Source: Euglena gracilis (Eukaryota; Euglenida; Euglenophyceae; Euglenales). Taken from it: DNA of 64,000 bases. Numbering within the stretch: the first letter of the stretch is position 1; each line of letters opens with the position of its first letter. The stretch is taken from the NCBI GenBank assembly GCA_039621445.1, contig CP154954.1, positions 46,293,847 through 46,357,846 on the forward strand, read 5' to 3'. Position numbers and translations under genes: made by a program. This document shows positions 10,526-24,600 of the stretch, one piece after another. The notes beneath the pieces are model-generated. The model searched no databases and was not told the origin of the DNA. It saw only the letters and a list, made by a program, of their open reading frames with translations.

Positions 10526-11489
10526 TGGGGACCGTCAGGGCAGTACGGGAAGGCCTGGGGGGGGGGGGTCGACACTTTCACAGGTTTATTAATAACAAAT
10601 CCACCCGGCGCCAGAGGCGCCAGGAAATTTTTTTGGGGTCGAAAGCTGGTGCTCCCAGAAATACGAGAGGTGGTGGGGGGTGGTTGACCCCCCCCACCCA
10701 CCACCCTGGCTGTTTGGCCGATTCCCGTACTGCCGTGGGGGGGGGGGGGGCATGGGGACCGTTGCGGGGAGGGTTGCCCTGTCCTGCACCTCAAAAAGCG
10801 TCCGCGACCCAAAGGAATGTCAAAATGCCTTCACATGGTGAGACAACATGCGGATTCCAATCAACCCGTGGTCAACCCCCAAGCCAGCTGGTGCTCAGCA
10901 CTGGGTGCCCCTGCCGGTGGGGCGCGGTGGAGAGCGGCGGTGAGAGAGCGGCAGGGGGGTCGTCCGGCCTGGACATCGGGCGGGCTGTGGGGGGGAGGAA
11001 GCAACGCTCCGTGGAGGGTTCAAGCTTCAACGCCGTGGATGCAGAACACAACGCACTCTGCCCTCTGCCCATTCTCTTTCACATGCAAAGGGAGGGGTTC
11101 ATTCTGGTTCTTCTCAGCCTGCACCGCTTATTTTTTTGATTATTTGGATTTTGCAATGGCCTGGAAACGACCTTTCAAGGAAGCAAAACCCAGTCTGTCA
11201 TGCCAAAACAACCCTGCACAAGGTTCCACATGGTACCACGATGTGGGGTGCGTCGTTGCAAATTATATCCTGGGGGGAAATCAACTTTGTCCATAAGCGC
11301 GAACGAAATCGCCTATTGGAGAATGTGGGGCTGTCATCTTTGATGGGAACGTTGCTGCTGCAAAGTTTCTTCTGCCAAAGCACCAACAATGCTTGTTCCT
11401 CAACAGGCGGGATATGAAACAACAGCAGCCCTGAAATCGCAGAAAGGGAACTCAATGCTCATAGGGGTGTAGCTTTGATACCCCCCCCC

Positions 11490-11640
11490 GGTGGGGGTCC
11501 AGCTCAGAGACTGGAAGATTTGGGTTGGTTGGAAAAAGGCTGTTGGCTGGACCCCCCATGAGGTCCCTTAGCTGGAAGTGGATCCAATTGGGGGGGGGGG
11601 GTGGTGCCAAAACCCAAAACTGCAAAAATGCCCAAAAATT
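11490..11640 (+). repeat. Dispersed GGAAAAAGGCTG repeat
   Basis: This is a second copy of the family described at 4,600: CAGCTCAGAGACTGGAAGA, then GGTTGGAAAAAGGCTGTTGG and a C-run. The rest of 10,530-12,490 contains no recognisable exon apart from mixed-composition open frames at 11,780-12,110. Confidence 0.65.
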
Positions 11641-12490
11641 CACATGTAATTGTAATCCAAAAGGTCTTGGAATCCCTTCAGCATACAGCAACAAAGGTGA
11701 GCCCAAAGATATCACTCAGAGAGCTTGAGCCAAGACGACGACCCGGCAATGATTTCACACTGCCAGAACTTATACTTTCCCATCAACGTGGCATCATTGT
11801 GGTTAGGCAGGAGGTTGAAAAGATGGGGGGGGAGGAGGTGGCATCGAGGAGCAGGCGCCGATCTGTCACGAGGTAACAGGACTGGCACAGCGTGGGGCAC
11901 GTAGAAGGGGGGGGACAACAGGAGTGGGGGCCACAGCAGGCAAGGGAGGCCCCTCGGTGTGGCACCTTGCGACCCTTTCCGCGCGGTTTGGCCGCCTGGG
12001 CTGAGGCCCCCTCGCGGCAGTCTACAACGACCTTTCTGTCGGCGGTGCTGCGGGCGACCGATGGCGCGGCCCACCGATGGACCAACAGGCGGTGGGTCAC
12101 GCGATGAATGATGACGTCAGTTCGGGGGTCAGGGCGGGGGGGGGGGGGTCAGGAGCCTCGGAGGATGCATGGATAAGATAGAAACGGCGCTGATAAGGGC
12201 CCGGGAGGGCCTTGCATGTTGAACCGAGCCGACCCAGATGGCCAGCACCCAACCATCCTGCTGGACCGCGTTGGACCAGGATTTCAGCAAGCACCTGTCA
12301 TGCCATGAGCGACGTTACTGCGGATCACAGCACTGGGCAAATAGTACATGGGAGCTGCCTCGACGAAAGCCTGTCAACATGTATCACACACACAGCAAAA
12401 AAAACCTGAAAGCAAGCAGAGAGGGGGGAGGGAGGGAGGGGGGAGGGCCCTTCCTCAACGCCATCCCGTCAGAGGGGGGCGAGGGGCCGG

Positions 12491-12655
12491 CTACGTCAGC
12501 TTGAAGTCCCGGAGCTCGGAGAGGGTGTCCGCGGCCTGCTGCAGGCACGACAGCATCTTCTTGGCCGCCTGGCGCTTCTTGGCCACCTCCTCGCTCTCCG
12601 CCAGCAGCTCTTCGAAGAGGGCCTCCCGGTAGAACGTCCGCCGCGGGGCCCAACC
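12491..12655 (-). CDS. Dynamin gene exon 15 (GED end, stop)
   Basis: The acceptor GCTGGAG leads into [40 protein letters not shown], then [14 protein letters not shown] and TAG at 12,493-12,491. The LLxESEEVAxxR pattern is the C-terminal GED helix, which bundles with the GTPase domain. No proline-rich tail follows. Confidence 0.9.
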   Translation of the reverse strand, partial: GWAPRRTFYREALFEELLAESEEVAKKRQAAKKMLSCLQQAADTLSELRDFKLT

Positions 12656-15600
12656 CTCCAGCATGTGGTCCCCAAAGCCCAGGGCAAGCCTCGCCGTACA
12701 AATTCCGCCCGCAAACAGCTCCAGCACTTTCATTGGAAAACTTTGGTGCCGAACCTTCAGGAAAATTTTGTTGGGTGGTGCAAACCAAAAACCTCATGGC
12801 GTCCGTTCAAATGCGGTTTCCAGCGCGCTCAACGGGTGTTGCTGCGCTGTCCGAGGCAGAAATGAACACAACCCAAATAGGTTATGTTATTTGCCGGGTC
12901 CTGGACCTGACCACGATTCTCTTAGGTCCTTGGTCACTTGTGCCATTCCGGATTGATTTCTTAACAATCGTGAAAATGCGCTTTAGACAATTTTCAAACC
13001 TGGCCACCTGATGACAACTTTCAACTAAATGCAAGAGCAGAATCTGAAGCACTGCAGCGCTTGAGACCATGCGCCACATAATGTGAGATATTCTTCTCTG
13101 CAATAGAAATGACCTTCTTGAGCACGCCATTCCCCTTCCGAGATTCATTTCCGTTGGGAATCGCTCAAATGCGGCACAGAAGACGTCAGACTGCAAGACA
13201 GCCATACATGCACAGATGCATTCTGACGTCCGTAAAAACGGTTGGTCGTCTCAGCTTTGGTGGGCTCCGCCTGCCACCAACTCATTCTGCAGCTCAGCCT
13301 TTGTCTTGTTGACGAGGAAATGCACAATGGCCTGGTGGGGCCGGGAGGGGGCTCTTGTTGGGCGGATTAATGCAGTGGGAGGGGCCAGGGTTGCAACCCT
13401 CCCATCGCCTAACAACCTGAAATGGAGCAATGCCACCTCAACTTCGACTCCAGCCGAGGTGGCGAAAATGACCCCAACCAATAACACCCACCCACCTCAA
13501 AGAAGAAGGTTGGATGCCACGACACTCATTCATTGGCGAAGATCTGACGGGGATTTGCTCGATTTTCAGAAATTCAACCACCCAAGGAGCCAAGGTAACA
13601 GTGCAGTAAATGAAACGGTCATGTGGGTTGCAGAGGGTGGAGGTCCAAAAGACCTTCGGGATCTTGTCCTGGATGGAGATCTGGATGATGCCGAAGTACG
13701 TGGTGAGCAGCTGCTTGATGACCTCCGTCTCCTTGCGCTGCCGGTCGGTCATGTGGCGCATGTCCTGCCGGATGTGCGACGGCATGTCGCTGAACTGCTG
13801 CTGGGAGGCCGCCGGCTGCGACCCCTGCGTGACAAGAGGATGCCCCTGCCAGGCTTCTTTTTAAGACCCCCGGGGGGTCCCCCCCTGCCCACCCAGGGGG
13901 CGCGGGACCCTCGTGGGGGACCCCCCCCAAAAATCAGGCCCGTTAAAGGCAATTTTCAAAAAATTTCGGCGCTTCGCGCCGAAAAGTTATACCCGGCACC
14001 TCCGGCACGGGACCCCCCTCCCCGGGGGAGGGGTCCGGCCCGGACCCATCCACCCCCCCCGGGGGGTCTTCTGACTTAAAAAGAAGCCTGGCCCCTGCCC
14101 TGACCCCATAAATGGCTTAAACAGGGCGTCGCTTGACGACCCCCAGGCGGGGGGGGGGGGGGGGGGGCGAGCTGGGGGTGCAGGGGGGAGGGGGGGAGGG
14201 CAGAAAATTGCATCGCAGCCCGAAAATCAGCAAATCATGCAGAATAAATTTGACCTTGACCAAAATTTTGACCCGGACAGCACATTCCTGACCCATCAGA
14301 CCCATGGCAACCTTCAAAAAAAAAACTCATCTCTGTCCAGCTCGTCGCTCGGGGGGGGGGGGGTGAAAGAGGTCCACGGCTGGAAATAGACTGCTGACTG
14401 GAAAAAGGTTGTGTCTGGACCCGGCTGTTCCTTTGCTTTTAGCGCAGGTGAAAATGGAACATGAAAACGAGAACCCCAGAGCATGAAGCAACCTGCCTCT
14501 CCCCTGGGGTTGGTAAAAAGGAGCCTGGGTGTCATATTGTGATTGGCTTTATGAAAGTTTATTGAAATTTTGAGCATCTTAACAAATATTATTGAAAGAC
14601 CGCGTCCCAAGACATAGGTCTGCAGGATCACCTCCTCGGTTTTAAATGGTTGGCGTGAAAGCAGAAGGCACCCCGAGGGCCTTCGGATCCAGTTTGGGCC
14701 CCAGCCCCAAACCCAGGCAAATTTCCCAGTGAAAGTGGTCATTTTCGAACCTAAGGTGCCTTCGGCGCCAGGGGAGGGGGAGCTTTAGCAGCACCCACCC
14801 GACCCCGGGGTCAAAAGTTCCGACTTGCCCATAGCTTAAAAAGGAGCCTGAATGCACTCAACCCCCTCCTTTCTCCAAATTTCTCACATTCGCATGTCCT
14901 CCCTAAAAAAAAATGCCACCCTCCGTACAATTTGGAAGATAGGCTGGCCTGTGGGAGACTTTGGGGGGGGGGGCATCCATTTCATCTGAAATACCTGTGG
15001 CAAAAGCACCACAATGGCTCTTGTTGTATAATTCCTTCATATCATACAGAAAAAAATACATTTTTCCTCATTTGCTCCCTCAACAATTAACAATGAACAT
15101 AGAAATAAAACAAACCACCATCTACAGCAAAACAGGCAATACTATAGAACAAAAGAACGGGCACACGAACCCTTCGGTCAACTTGTTGGGGGTCTCCACC
15201 CGGATTCTGGCCCTGGTGCGGCGACACCTACCGAGACAAAGATTTGTGAAGCACACCCAGTGGCTTCTGGAACCTTTCTGACAATTGTAGAGTTTTCAGG
15301 CCGAGGAATGTTCATTACATCTTCCCAGACAGAGAGCATCTCAGGAGGCAGCTTATGATATTGAGGTGCCTGCCCAAATAATCTGAATCATTTTGGACCA
15401 ATTCAAATGTGTTTCACAATTCAAATAATAATAAAAACCTTTGGATCTCCACGGTCCTGCAACCGGGTAGCCCACACGCCTGCCAATTTACTAGCTTCCG
15501 GATTTACAACTATTACTGTTATTAATGTTATTTTGTGTTATTATTAATGTTATTTTGACTCCTTTCAAACGACTTGGAAATTCAAAAAACAAACAAGCGC

Positions 15601-18600
15601 TGAGGCATGTGCCAGATGGATCAGAACAAAAACAACAGCCTCCCTGCGCAAAAACAATGCATTTTAGGGGTTCACCACAAAGGCACACTGGCGGCTGGGG
15701 CAGCGGCTGGAACTGCATCTGGTCAAACACCGAGCCCCCTCCGTAGAAGTGGGGGTGGTTGGTGTTGATGTACGCCAGCTCGATCTTGATGATGTTCGAG
15801 ATGAACTCCCGCAGCGGGTTCATGTACTCGCGCCGCCAGGGCTGAATGCGCCGGGCCAAGAACCCAATGATTCCCACCAAGATTGGAGCAAACCCGGCTC
15901 AAACAGTGGTTTCATTGTTGGTGGCCCCCCCCCGGGATAACAACCATAACCAAAAACCTAATAACCATAACCATAATAAACCATAAGTTATAATAACCAT
16001 AAAATAACCATAACCAAAGTGCAGTATCATACCCCCCAAAGAGAAGAGTCTCCTTGACTAAAAATCGGACCTGTGCCCAATAAAAGCCCCCACCTGGAAA
16101 TAGAAACCTGGCAGGGCTTCTATTCAGGCAGGGTTGGTTATCCCCCCGGGAGATTGACCCAGGTCAAATTGGGCCCAACAGTCAGGGGTCACTTTCCCCA
16201 TGCTTGGGCACACAAGGCATTCCTGCGGGAAAAAAAATCCTGGTGGTGCTTTCTTCAACGTAGAAAAAAAATTGGGGGTTCAGGTTGGGCCCAACAGCCC
16301 AGGGGGGTCAATAAGCAGCGGGGGTCAGTATCCCGGGGGGATTGACCCCGGAAAACCATGGGAAGAAAAGCCAATAACGAATGTGGGGGCAACCCCCCCT
16401 GTTTTATTCAGACAATACAGCAAAATGGTCGCGTGGTCTTCAATGAAAAAAAAAGTGAAACCCGAAGCAAAAAAAAACGTAAAAATTCCTCAATAATTCT
16501 GCACACTGTGGAGAATGTGTAAAGAGGGAATGCCCAAACTTTGGGCGATAACAAAAAAACTGCGGCATTCAGTGCTGTCCGCAACAGCTTCAAAACCTGT
16601 TCGTTGACTCTCGCCCTCAAAGTGGGGTACCTGCACAATAGTAAAAGAAAAAGACAGTTATTTTGTCCCATTCACTGACAAAAATTCCAATTCAGCTTCA
16701 TGGATGGACCAATAACATTCCAACAGAGTCAGATGTCATAAAGGGGAAAGGAGATCAGGATCGGGATCACAAAGTCCAGATTAGGACTCCTCCATTCTCA
16801 TTACCCACTTTGAGGGGCGAGGGTATTGCCCTGTGGGGTGCTTCAGATTCCCTCTGAAGACCTGCTTTTCAAAGGGTTCAGGGATGACCACCCACAATCT
16901 CACCCTCTGAATTGGAATACCCAAATACCTTTCCGCTGACTGGCCTGAAGTTTTGCATGCCCAAATAACCTTGCAGAGTGGAAATGCCCCCCTTCGAAAA
17001 ATGATGCACCTTCTTAGGAATCAGGAGGCAAATAAATGCAAAAAAAACATACAAAATGCTTCAATGATTTTCGTTGTCCAATTACAAAAATACATGTTTG
17101 TCAGTGGACACCCATAAACGCCCATACACACCCATAAACACCCATAAAAAGCCTTGAGTGCAAGTTACGATGCCTGAGCGGGTGTCGTAACATGTGTTTA
17201 TGTGTTTATGGGCATTATTGTCGATTGTGGGTGTATAAAAACTTGCATTTGATCACAAATTGCTTTTAGGAAATGTGAGAAATCACTCGATCAATGGTTT
17301 CGGGTACTGCCCATATAGCTTTGCGGGGGTCGGGGCCAAAAAGGTCGGTCCACTAACTTTGCAGGGGGCAAATTATTTGTGGGGGGGTGCTGAGCTGGAG
17401 GGAATCAGCCACTGGTGAATGTTTCCATGCACCAATGGCAAAAGCAAGGAGATTAAAAACACAACGCTGCGACACCTCGGGCTGCGGTTTTCTGATTTTG
17501 GATTGAAACTTTACGATTATATTCAATCCACAGAAAAGAAAATGTGTGGAGCCCTTGCATTGGGCAGCAACACAACCTTTGGACTATATGTGTTGCTAAA
17601 GAGTGCAAAGGCTTTCTTGAAGGCCACAGGGGGTCCAGCTGGCCAGCTGGAAGAGGTGCTGGCTTTTTGAGGTCTTGGCTGACATCAACAGTCTCGACGA
17701 AATGATATCCCCCAAATACACTTCGGGATGCTGCCAAAGACACCCACCCACCAGAATCAAAGAATCAACGGCTCAAGGCGGGAAAAAAAAGTGTGCCAAT
17801 GTTCCGAGCGGGAGGGGGTTCCACCCTCTGACACCACCGGCCACCTGACGAGCCCAGGCAGCAGCGACGTTCCAGGGAGTGAGTGGGTTGGAGGGAGGTT
17901 TCGAAACAGATGTCGGGGGCAGGGGCGTGTACCTCGCCAGCTCCTTCTCGGAGGACTCGCAGATTTTCAGCAGCTCGTCAAATACGTGATCGCAGCACTT
18001 CAGGCACGGTTCTTCCAATCGGGAAACTGAAAGAAGGGCATTCAAAATTCATTTTCCTGCCATGGGTTCGGGGCTGTGGTTATGCTAACCCGGCCACAGA
18101 TACACTTGGTGGCTCCTGGGGGGGGGGGGCCAAACCCACCAACTCAAAAACCCATCCGGGGTTTTCCCATACAGGGGTCAAGGAAATGGATGATGCTGCC
18201 CCAAAAAAAAAAAAGAAAAAAAAAAAAAAAAAACACAAAAAAAAAAAATGTGATTGGGGTCTTTCTGATTCCAACCAAATGATGCGGGAAGGTGATGCTT
18301 TGTCTTGAGATGCTTTGGTTTCGCAGACGATGCGGAAGATGATACACATAATAAACACAATAAATATAAAACAAAACAAAAACAAAATAACAGTAAAACA
18401 TAAAACAAATGGTCGCTCACCACCATTTATGTGCTTGCCAGTTGTCAGAATTGTCCATCGGACAAGACAACCGAAATATTCCAAAGGAAAATCGATTGTG
18501 AGATGGGTCTTTCTGAGTCCGAGGCAGGGGGGGAACACAACATGGACCCTCAAAAAAACGCGACGCAAAAAAAAAAAAAAAAGGGGAGGAGGAGAATTTT

Positions 18601-21600
18601 GTGAATAACAAAAAATACTGGAGGAAAAAAAAAAAAGTAGGGGAAAGGAGAAAAAAGAAAAGGAAACAAAAAAGGAAAAAAAGAAAGAAAAAAGAAAAGA
18701 AAGAAAAATGGAATAGAAGAAACGGGAAAAAATGCAAAAAAAACACAACAAAAAAAAACGAAAATCGCCCATGAAATCCTTTAGAAGCTCCCCCGGGATA
18801 TCCACTTTTCTACTGGAGAGGACTTAGAAAAATTTCAGCTCTGCAATGAAAATAAGCATTTTGTTGACCAAAAAAACACAAAAAATGACAAAAAATTGAC
18901 AATTTTTTTGGCTTTCAGGGAAAATAGGGGGTAAAAACGAGGACTTTTTCTCATTGTCAATTTTTTTTCCAACAAAAAAAAAACAAAAGTCGCCGAAAAT
19001 AACCCGCAAAAAAACCACAAAAGCGATAATTTTGCCAAAATAAAAAACGCAAAAAAAAACGCAAAAAAAAACGCATTTGAGTTTCTTCCCCGTGCTGACC
19101 CAGGGCAACAATCCTTTGTTCTCTGACGTATCTATTGGAGGGGCAGAGCTGCATAAACCTCACAAAAGAACTTCGCAGATCGTGTGTATGCGCATGCGAG
19201 CACGCGCACACCCACGCACCCACAGCCAGCTGGGGAGGCAACCTTGCTGCCGGACCAGCATCTCAAAGGCCTGCTCCGGGATGAAGAGGGCGGAGCGCGG
19301 CCCCTTGGCGTTGTCGATGGTGGTGCGGATGTGCTCGTCCGTCAGCCCCTCGCAGGGCTTGAGGCTCATGATGTACGGCCCGAACGCTGCGCAACGGTCA
19401 GCCCCCGGTGGCCAGTGGCACTGAGTGGGACCCCAACCCGTGCCCCCGTTATGTTGATACCTTTTGGAGAGCTGGTTGGCCTTGGGGTTGCGCAGAAACA
19501 CTTCGTTTTTTTTGTTTGAAAAGCACGACATTAGGCGCTGTCGCTGGCACAGAAGGTATTTCACAAAAAACATCAGGTATTTTCAACAAAAACACTTCCA
19601 TGCGATGGAGTTGCACTGTTTTGTACAGGCAAAGATGGGCAGCTGATTTTCACTCATGCCGCTGTACGGGCTTTCCATTGGGGGAGACCATGCCGCCCTC
19701 CCCTTGCCGCCCCCCCACCTGCGCCCCATAACGATCAGACGGACGAAACAGCCCCCAGCAAGCCGAACAGGCCCCACCACCCCCGCATCAGAGGCACCGT
19801 CCTGAAAAACACGCAGCAAAACCCCACACCCCAATATGCTTTGCCGTTGAATCCGATCTCACGCTTGCCCCTTCCGACAGGCTAGAAGCACACACCCCAG
19901 CTCAGACCACACGAATCAATACTGATCTTGGACCCCCGAAAGATCACTGCCAACCGAATGCCGCACATCCTTCCAGAAATTTCTTCAATGCCATCTTTTT
20001 TGATATTTTACCTTTTCATTCCCCGCAAGAGACGTATCATGAAAGACAGCACAAACCCTATCTTTCCGCTCCCGCTGGGGAATCCTGAAAAAAACAGGGC
20101 CTCCTCTCTCGCCGGGCCTGTTTCCTGAAAAAGTTCAATACATGGGTTTTTTATTCTTTTGCTTCGTCAGGTTCAGCCAACCCTAATCGAACCCCTGACC
20201 CAACCCCGACATCACCTGCGCCTGGACTTCCACTCAAACGCAGCAAACCCCTAATGCAATTTGGGGTGCCTTAAACGGGAACTCCCTCAACAGCCCATTT
20301 TTTTAATATCACTCGGACTGGTGTTTCTTTACCCCCATGTGTGTACACTGCCAAACCCGAATAATTCAGCCCGCAGAAAAATTCCTTCCAGAAATTTTTC
20401 AAAATGGACTGAAAAATTTTGGGTAGTTCCCTCCAGGGGGGAGGAAACCCACAAAGATTTGGGTATGTCAATGAAAAGAAACAACAACAAACAACTACAA
20501 ACAACAGATGGCATGCCATCGAATAAAAATACAGGGCCTGAAAAAAATGTCTCAAAAATCTCGGGCCTTTCCTGAAAAATTTCCAGAAATACATGGGTTA
20601 TTTTTTGCCTGCCCAGTATTTCTGAGCCAATTTTTGTTCATACCCAATCCCACCCCTGGAGAGAGTTCCAAAAACCTGAAACCCCTGACATTATCAACCT
20701 GCAAGAGCCTGGGCTTGCATCCTCAGCCCATAATTGTGCACTCCCCTGAATGCAATTTCAGGGGTGCCTTAAAGCTGAACTCCCTCAATGAAAACCAGAA
20801 GTTCTTATCCCATCGTTTTCGAGACATTCGGATCAACTGGTGTTTCCTTTACCCCAAAAAGCAGGTTGTGTATACATGTGTGTACACGCGGGCGAACTAA
20901 CGCACACCTCCTCACACATGCAAGTGGGAAAGGTCCATTTTTGTGTTAAAAAAATGTTAGGAAAAAAAATGAAATGAAGCAAAGAAATTCAAATGGAAAA
21001 ATTGTCGTTGTTTTTAAACCTTGTAGCATTATATGTCTCCCTGACTGTCTCACAGAAATTTGTTTTAATAAATGAAGTGACTTTTTTTGCTGCCAGGCAA
21101 ATGTTTGCCGCTTTCAGGTGTATTTCCCCCCCGCAATTCAGCAGTGATACAGCATGTGTGCCTTTCCACACCATAAAACCCCCAAAATAAGACCCCAGGT
21201 CCATTTCATGGGTCGGTTGCTGGAAAGCCTGAGGGTGGGGGGGTCTTATTTGTTTTAATTACTTTTTTATGGGGGTCCATTTTATGGATTTTTGCTGGAA
21301 AAATTCTCGACCCCCCAAAATGTCCAAAAATGCACCCCAAAATACCAATTTTCGAAAAATTTGGCGCTTCGCGCCAGACACGCCAGACAGAGACAAATAG
21401 GGGGAAAATATGCTGAATTTTGTAAAAACTGTCCCAAAATGGCAGATTTATCCCCCCCCCAAAAATGTCCCATTTATCAAAATCCGGCGCTTTGTGCCAG
21501 CAGGGGACCACGTTTCCTAAAAGAGATTTGTTGTCATATGCTGTTAGTTAATGTTTGCAACATAATCTATTCATCAAATAATACATTATGGCATTTTAGA

Positions 21601-24600
21601 TAGTTTTTTTGTGCTAACCACCCCTGGTTGTTTTCCTTGGAGGATGCACCAAAACCAAAACCAAAAAAGATGCATCAAAAGATGCACCACTTTTCACGCA
21701 TTTTCATTGAAAAGAGGGGGCAAAGTTATTTGGATTGATCTTCTTCAGCTTTCCCCCGAAAAGTTATTTGGCCAGGGGATTTCTTAAGCCGGACCCCTCC
21801 CCCTGGGGGTCCAGGCAGCCGACACCTTTTTCCAGCCAGCACCGGGCTGCGACCCCCCAGGTCGAGCGGTTAAAAGTTTTCGCAGCCGGTCTCTACCAAA
21901 AAATTCCGGCACGAAGTGCCAAAATTCTTGAAAAAGTGGTCAAAATTGCCAAAAAAATGGCCATTTTTGGTGCGTTTTTTTGGGGGGGTTCACGTCAAAA
22001 AATTAGCTGAAAAATGCATGATCCTGACCAGGCTTTTGCTTAAGGGATTGCAGTACCCCTCCCGGGGGGGGGGGGCTGGACTGCAGCTAGTCCAAATTTG
22101 GCTCGTGGAATTTCTAGCAGACCCCCCGGGGGGGGGTCTGCTAGCAGGGCTAGCTAGTGGAATTTTTTTTCCAATGACCGGCGCGAAGTGCTGAAAATTT
22201 TTTTGGGACCCCCGAAAATGGCTAAAAATGCCCGTTTTTGGCCTTTTTTGGGAATTTTTGGAACAAAATCGGCCAAAAACCTATTAAAAACCACAATTTT
22301 CCTCCGCGCACAGCGCCGGAGGAATTTTTTTTTTCCAGTTCGGGGGACCCCCGGCCCCCCCCCCCCCCCCGGGGTCTAGCTAGTCCCCTTTTTCCAGTGT
22401 CTTGCCGATTGGCTAGCCAGTACCCCCCTCCCCCAGGGGGTCCTTAAGCAAAAGCCTGATCCTGACCCCTTGCAAAGTTATTTGGGCAGTACCGGCCAGG
22501 GGGGTTGCTATTTTTGGGGGGTCCATTTTGTGGGGGGGTCTTATTTGGGGGGTTTATGATTTATTGGAGGGGAGGGCGCGGGTGGCTTTGGTTGCGACAA
22601 AATGGAGGAGAAAAAAAAATGGGTGAAAGCATCCAAAAATGGTATGAACCCCCCGAAATAACTTTAGAGCACTGCGTGCCCAAAAAAAGGGAATATCTCA
22701 AGGACCCTGCAGGGGAGGGGTCCAACCGGCTGGCTGGAAAAAGGCGCTGACTGGACCCCCCGGGGGGTCTAGGGAGGGAGGTGGTTCGACCAAAAAAAAA
22801 AAATAGGCAAAACAGCCCAAATCCTGCTGGGATCAAAAGGATCGGTCCACTAACTTTCCAGGGGACAAATTGTTTTGGGGGGATTAGGAATATTTGTGGT
22901 GTTTCCTTTTTTCAGTATTTAATATAAACATAAAATTTTGGGCAAGAAAAGCTTGAGAAGCAAGAGATAAAATTTTTTTTCAGATTGAACCAACTTTAAA
23001 AAAAATATCCACAATCAATGGTTGTTTCTATATGGAGGCTTTTCATCATCACTGGCGGCCTTCTTTTGGAAGTAACCCCCCAAAAAGTGCGCAGTGCCCT
23101 AATTATGCGCAGTGCCCTAACCCCCCCCCCTCAAAAATAAGACCCGGGTCTTATTTTTGGGTCCTTTGCTGGAGACCTCCAGGGGGGGGGGTCTTATTTT
23201 TGGATTTTTTCTTGACCGACCCGGGCCCGAAAAAAAGGTCATTTTTCAGGTTCCCAAAAGCATCAAAAATTTTCCTTCGGTGCTGCGCGCCATGTGAAAA
23301 TTGGTGTGAGTTGACATTTAGCATTTTTTTTGCACCCCAAAGATCAGAATTTTTTGAATTTTCTTCATTTTTGTGTGTGAAATTGAGGTTTTTGGTATTT
23401 TTTCAGGGTAAATTTTCACTATCTCCGCCGTCAGGGGGGGTCTTATTTGGGGGGGTCTTATTTTTGGATTTTTGCTCAATTGGCCCAGGGGAGTCTTATT
23501 TTGGGGGGGGGGTCTTATTTTTTGGGGGTTTAATAAATGCGCACCCCCCAAGGGTCCGAAATTACCTCTCTAAAAAGTGCGCACCCCCCCCCAAAGGAGA
23601 AATCACTGTTACGTCTCAGGTTGGAAAGCACACATTATTCTCAGAACTGTCCCACCCAAACCAAATACTTCCATCCTCGAAGCCCAAATTTGACACATAA
23701 TCACTTGACTCATTGCTTTACATCACAAGAAGGTGAGAAACTAAGAAAGAGTGGTGGAAAATTACACATTTTATGCTTTGTCTTTACAAGTGCGCCTTGG
23801 GGTCCGAAACAACGTCCTTAAAATGCGCGCACCCGTACACTTATTAGGGGGTAGGTTAGGAAAGCATATGCCCCCTCTATGCCGCCAGTTGCCCCTTAAG
23901 AAGAAAATGTGTTGGAAGGTGTGCAGTGCTTTGTTTCTGGAAGTTATTAGCACAATCCACAGAGAAAAAAAATAAGCAAAATAGGATGAAAGAAACGGTT
24001 GGAAAAATTGCATCTATTTAAAATTGGTTGAATTAAATTGAAGCCATCTTTAATTGCATGAAAATAAAAATGCACTAATGCATTGTTCTCCTTTTTAACT
24101 GTCTTTTGCTGTGGCTCAATCCATCTGTATTTTACGAGGTGAGCATGGCATCTTCCAAAATATAAAAAGACAGATGTGAGAAAAAATACCAGCGTAACAG
24201 AATACCATCATGGCAAGTGGAATCTGGCACATGGCATAAACACTTTCCAACAGAAATTGTGTTTTGCTTGATTTTTTTTGTTTCAAGAATTTCAAGTGAT
24301 TGTCACTTGCATAAAATATTTAAACTCAAAGCTTGACCTCAAAACAAATTTGCCAGCTCCTCCAGGCTGTTTTTTTACAATTTCAGGACACTTTGCACAT
24401 GTATTTTCTTTGGAATGTGCTGACTCATTCATTCGAGTCAATCTTTTTTTTGTTTTTTCGAAGATCGCGGGGTGTCCATTTGGGGGGGGGGGATGCAGCT
24501 TTTGTGTGGGGGGGGATTGTCATACTGGGGATCACCCCTGACAGCTTGAGGTCCAATTTCGACTGCCAAAAGAACAGCAAAAAAATGCTGGAAACCGCTG

